From contig DLGM01000283.1 of NCBI GenBank assembly GCA_002482705.1, positions 1 to 6,335 on the forward strand: 6,335 nt of DNA, in the 5' to 3' direction. How positions within the stretch are numbered: position 1 is the stretch's first letter; each line of letters starts with the position of its first letter. Made by a program: the position numbers and the translations under genes. This document shows, in pieces, positions 4,572 through 6,335 of the stretch. The notes beneath the pieces were generated by a model. The model was not told the DNA's origin, searched no databases, and worked only from the letters and a program-made list of their open reading frames with translations. Source of the DNA: Cyanobacteria bacterium UBA7694 (GTDB lineage: Bacteria; Cyanobacteriota; Sericytochromatia; UBA7694).

Positions 4572-6335
4572 CGGTTAGCCCTTAGGTAGCGGGCCAAATA
4601 CATCTGCCACTCTGGCTGTGAGTCGTGCTCCCACAAATGCTGACACCAGGCAATGACCTCGGCTGTTTGCTGGGTCCGGGCGGCTATTTCTAAAGCCAAC
4701 ACCCACAGGGGATAATGTGGAAAAGTGTCCCCCCACTGACTGGCAGCCTGTGCCTGGGATAACCACTGTTCAGCCAGCTCCAGTTGCCCCTGCTGGCAGC
4801 ACAGGCGCGCGACACGCCAGAAAAACTCGCGGCGGTGACAATAAAGGCGATAGTGCTCCGCCTGCGCAAGTACCGCAGTATACTCACCCAAACGCTCACA
4901 GGCATCCACCCAGGCCAAAATCGCATCTTGTAACGGAGCGGGTGCCCAGCCAATAACCGGGGGCTGATCGCGATAACGCAGGGTTAAAGCAATGGCCGCA
5001 GCCAGCCAAGTACGGGCCTGCAAAATATTCCCCTCAGACTGCTGGTAAAGTTCGCTGTAAGCCGAGTGGTACAAAAAATAGGGGTTGGGCTCAGCTCCAA
5101 TCTTGCGTGTACGCGCCAACCAAGGTAAGCGCTCAGCGCGCTGCTGACGCAGTTGCACCGTGCGGTAACCGCCGTGGCGGATATGTATCTGGGGGAGGTG
5201 TACTGTTGGCAGTAGGGCCGGGCGATCGGTACGCAATAAGAGATTGTGCATCGCCCCAAAAAAACGAATATGTGGGTGATTGGGGAAGAGACGGGGAATG
5301 GCGTCCAAAACATCCGCTTGCGGACGTTCATAAACACTCAGACAGCTAATCGCATAACTTTGAAGCGGCAAAAAATGATAATGCTTCAGTTGTTGCAAAA
5401 CCTGTAGGCTCGCAGCATCTAAACGCTCATCGGCATCAATCGAAAGAATCCAATCACCCCGCGCACGCTCCACGACCTGATTGCGGGCCTGTGCAAAATG
5501 ATCCTGCCAGGGAATTTCCCACAGGGTCACCGGGAACTGACGCGCAAGCTCCTGGGTACCGTCACTTGAACCCGTATCAGCAATCAAAATTTCATCCGCA
5601 ATTGGCAAGACACTCCTGAGGCAATCCGCCAGTTGGGTCACCTCATTGCGCACAATCATACAGACACTCAAACGGGTGGGCTGTACAGCAGGCCCGATCA
5701 ACAGATGCCACAAGGGGGGCACCGGGTCTGTGCGGTTGTGGGGAGTTTGCCACAAGGGCTCTGTGGGCCATAATAACTGCCCTGTTTCCGCCAGCAGGGC
5801 CTGTAGTCCTTTTTCTCCGGCGAGATAGGCCCCATACCAGGCATCTTTCCAGATCACCGGGTCAAAATGGTGACAGAGATACATCCAGGCAAATTTGAGC
5901 ACCTCGTAACCTTGCCGTGCCTTTAAAGCGGTTTGGATTGCAGCATCAAGCGATTCCAGCCACGTCGCTTCATTCAAGTGATGAGCCTGCCAATAATCTT
6001 CCCGAAAGGCCCGCAAAGCGGGCTGGGCCCCCGGCCTTTCTAGACGCTCCAACAGAAAAGTGAGGGCCAGCCCCCAATCAAACTGTTTCTGTGCCTGATA
6101 ACAAGACAAAAGCCCCCGCAAAGGAATCAGATCGCGCGCGGCATCAGGCTGTGTCAAAGAAATAGCTTCAGGGGCCAAAGCCGCCAAAAACCACGTTTGG
6201 GCAAGCTGCCACTGCTTGAGCTCAAGCGCCGCTTGGGCCACCATACAACAAAAGGGAGCATAAGCACGCCCCTGCGGCAAACGGGCAGCCCAAGTTAAGA
6301 TCTCCTGCCACTGGCCCTGTTGTCCCAAAGCGGCC
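4568..6335 (-). CDS. Family 2 glycosyltransferase with TPR-like flanks (5' end beyond window)
   Basis: The minus-strand frame is open to the right edge, so the TTG at 6328 is probably internal and the N-terminus is missing. Numbering is from that TTG. Residues 1-210 are helical with TPR-like pieces (LELKQWQLAQTWFLAALAP at about 35-53). Residues about 218-390 are a GT-A (GT2) domain. LSVCMIVRNE opens it; D251 in IADTGSSDGT and the DAD of SIDADERLD (298-300) are the expected nucleotide-sugar and metal ligands. DHFAQARNQ, RLFPNHPHIRFFGAMHN and IHIRHGGY follow in the order known for WaaE/SunS-like enzymes. Residues about 430-580 are helical again, with TPR-like pairs (LCCQQGQLELAEQWLSQAQ). It would transfer a sugar to an acceptor bound by the repeats, perhaps in envelope or protein glycosylation; donor and acceptor are unknown. 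No membrane segment is seen. The stop overlaps the stop of the convergent 410-residue gene, with no terminator between. Confidence 0.88.
   Translation of the reverse strand, partial: AALGQQGQWQEILTWAARLPQGRAYAPFCCMVAQAALELKQWQLAQTWFLAALAPEAISLTQPDAARDLIPLRGLLSCYQAQKQFDWGLALTFLLERLERPGAQPALRAFREDYWQAHHLNEATWLESLDAAIQTALKARQGYEVLKFAWMYLCHHFDPVIWKDAWYGAYLAGEKGLQALLAETGQLLWPTEPLWQTPHNRTDPVPPLWHLLIGPAVQPTRLSVCMIVRNEVTQLADCLRSVLPIADEILIADTGSSDGTQELARQFPVTLWEIPWQDHFAQARNQVVERARGDWILSIDADERLDAASLQVLQQLKHYHFLPLQSYAISCLSVYERPQADVLDAIPRLFPNHPHIRFFGAMHNLLLRTDRPALLPTVHLPQIHIRHGGYRTVQLRQQRAERLPWLARTRKIGAEPNPYFLYHSAYSELYQQSEGNILQARTWLAAAIALTLRYRDQPPVIGWAPAPLQDAILAWVDACERLGEYTAVLAQAEHYRLYCHRREFFWRVARLCCQQGQLELAEQWLSQAQAASQWGDTFPHYPLWVLALEIAARTQQTAEVIAWCQHLWEHDSQPEWQMYLARYLRANR

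Noticed and set aside
6326..6328. TTG as the true start of the glycosyltransferase gene
   Set aside because: The frame stays open beyond it to the window edge and the TPR-like region seems to begin mid-repeat, so the real start is most likely outside.

Overview
The window is compact bacterial DNA of moderate GC content (a little over half G+C by eye). It holds six protein-coding genes plus the tail of a seventh. The organism cannot be named with confidence. A 34-residue peptide with a lipobox and a full-length diaminopimelate decarboxylase point to a bacterium that makes lysine by the DAP route and exports lipoproteins. By memory only, the decarboxylase looks most like those of deltaproteobacteria and similar didermic lineages. 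A glycosyltransferase with a SVCMIVRNE start and possible Pho-box-like repeats would also fit a relative of the cyanobacteria, but neither is decisive.

Left part (1-1257, + strand): a tandem array of 2-oxoglutarate/Fe(II) dioxygenase paralogs with gaps of 15 and 8 bases. The first (A) is present only as its last 24 residues. The second (B) and third (C) are both 192 residues long. C keeps the H-x-D...H iron triad and the 2OG-binding Arg. B keeps H-x-D but has Gln for the distal His and Leu for the Arg, so it looks like a degenerate member or pseudoenzyme. Gene C's Shine-Dalgarno overlaps the stop codon of B, so the pair is probably translationally coupled.

Middle part (1258-3335): a minus-strand gene for a small protein with two EF-hand loops, a Pro/Tyr-rich linker and a Gly/Ala-rich C-terminus, ended by a good intrinsic terminator. 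It is divergent from lysA across an AT-rich 120-base intergenic region. That region contains an extended -10 element, an imperfect 18-bp palindrome and CTTAAYYT-type repeats. lysA is followed by a short ORF for a 34-residue putative lipoprotein.

Right part (3339-6335): a 410-residue protein of unknown function begins (TTG) three bases after the lipoprotein stop and in the same reading frame. It converges on a large minus-strand gene, with stop codons overlapping by four bases. That gene encodes a family 2 glycosyltransferase domain flanked by helical, TPR-like regions and runs off the right edge of the window.

Only lysA can be placed in a pathway (the last step of lysine synthesis). The array, the EF-hand protein, the 410-residue protein and the glycosyltransferase cannot be tied to a defined system from this window. 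The most notable observations are the oxygenase array with a degraded member and the in-frame lipopeptide-stop-ORF arrangement.
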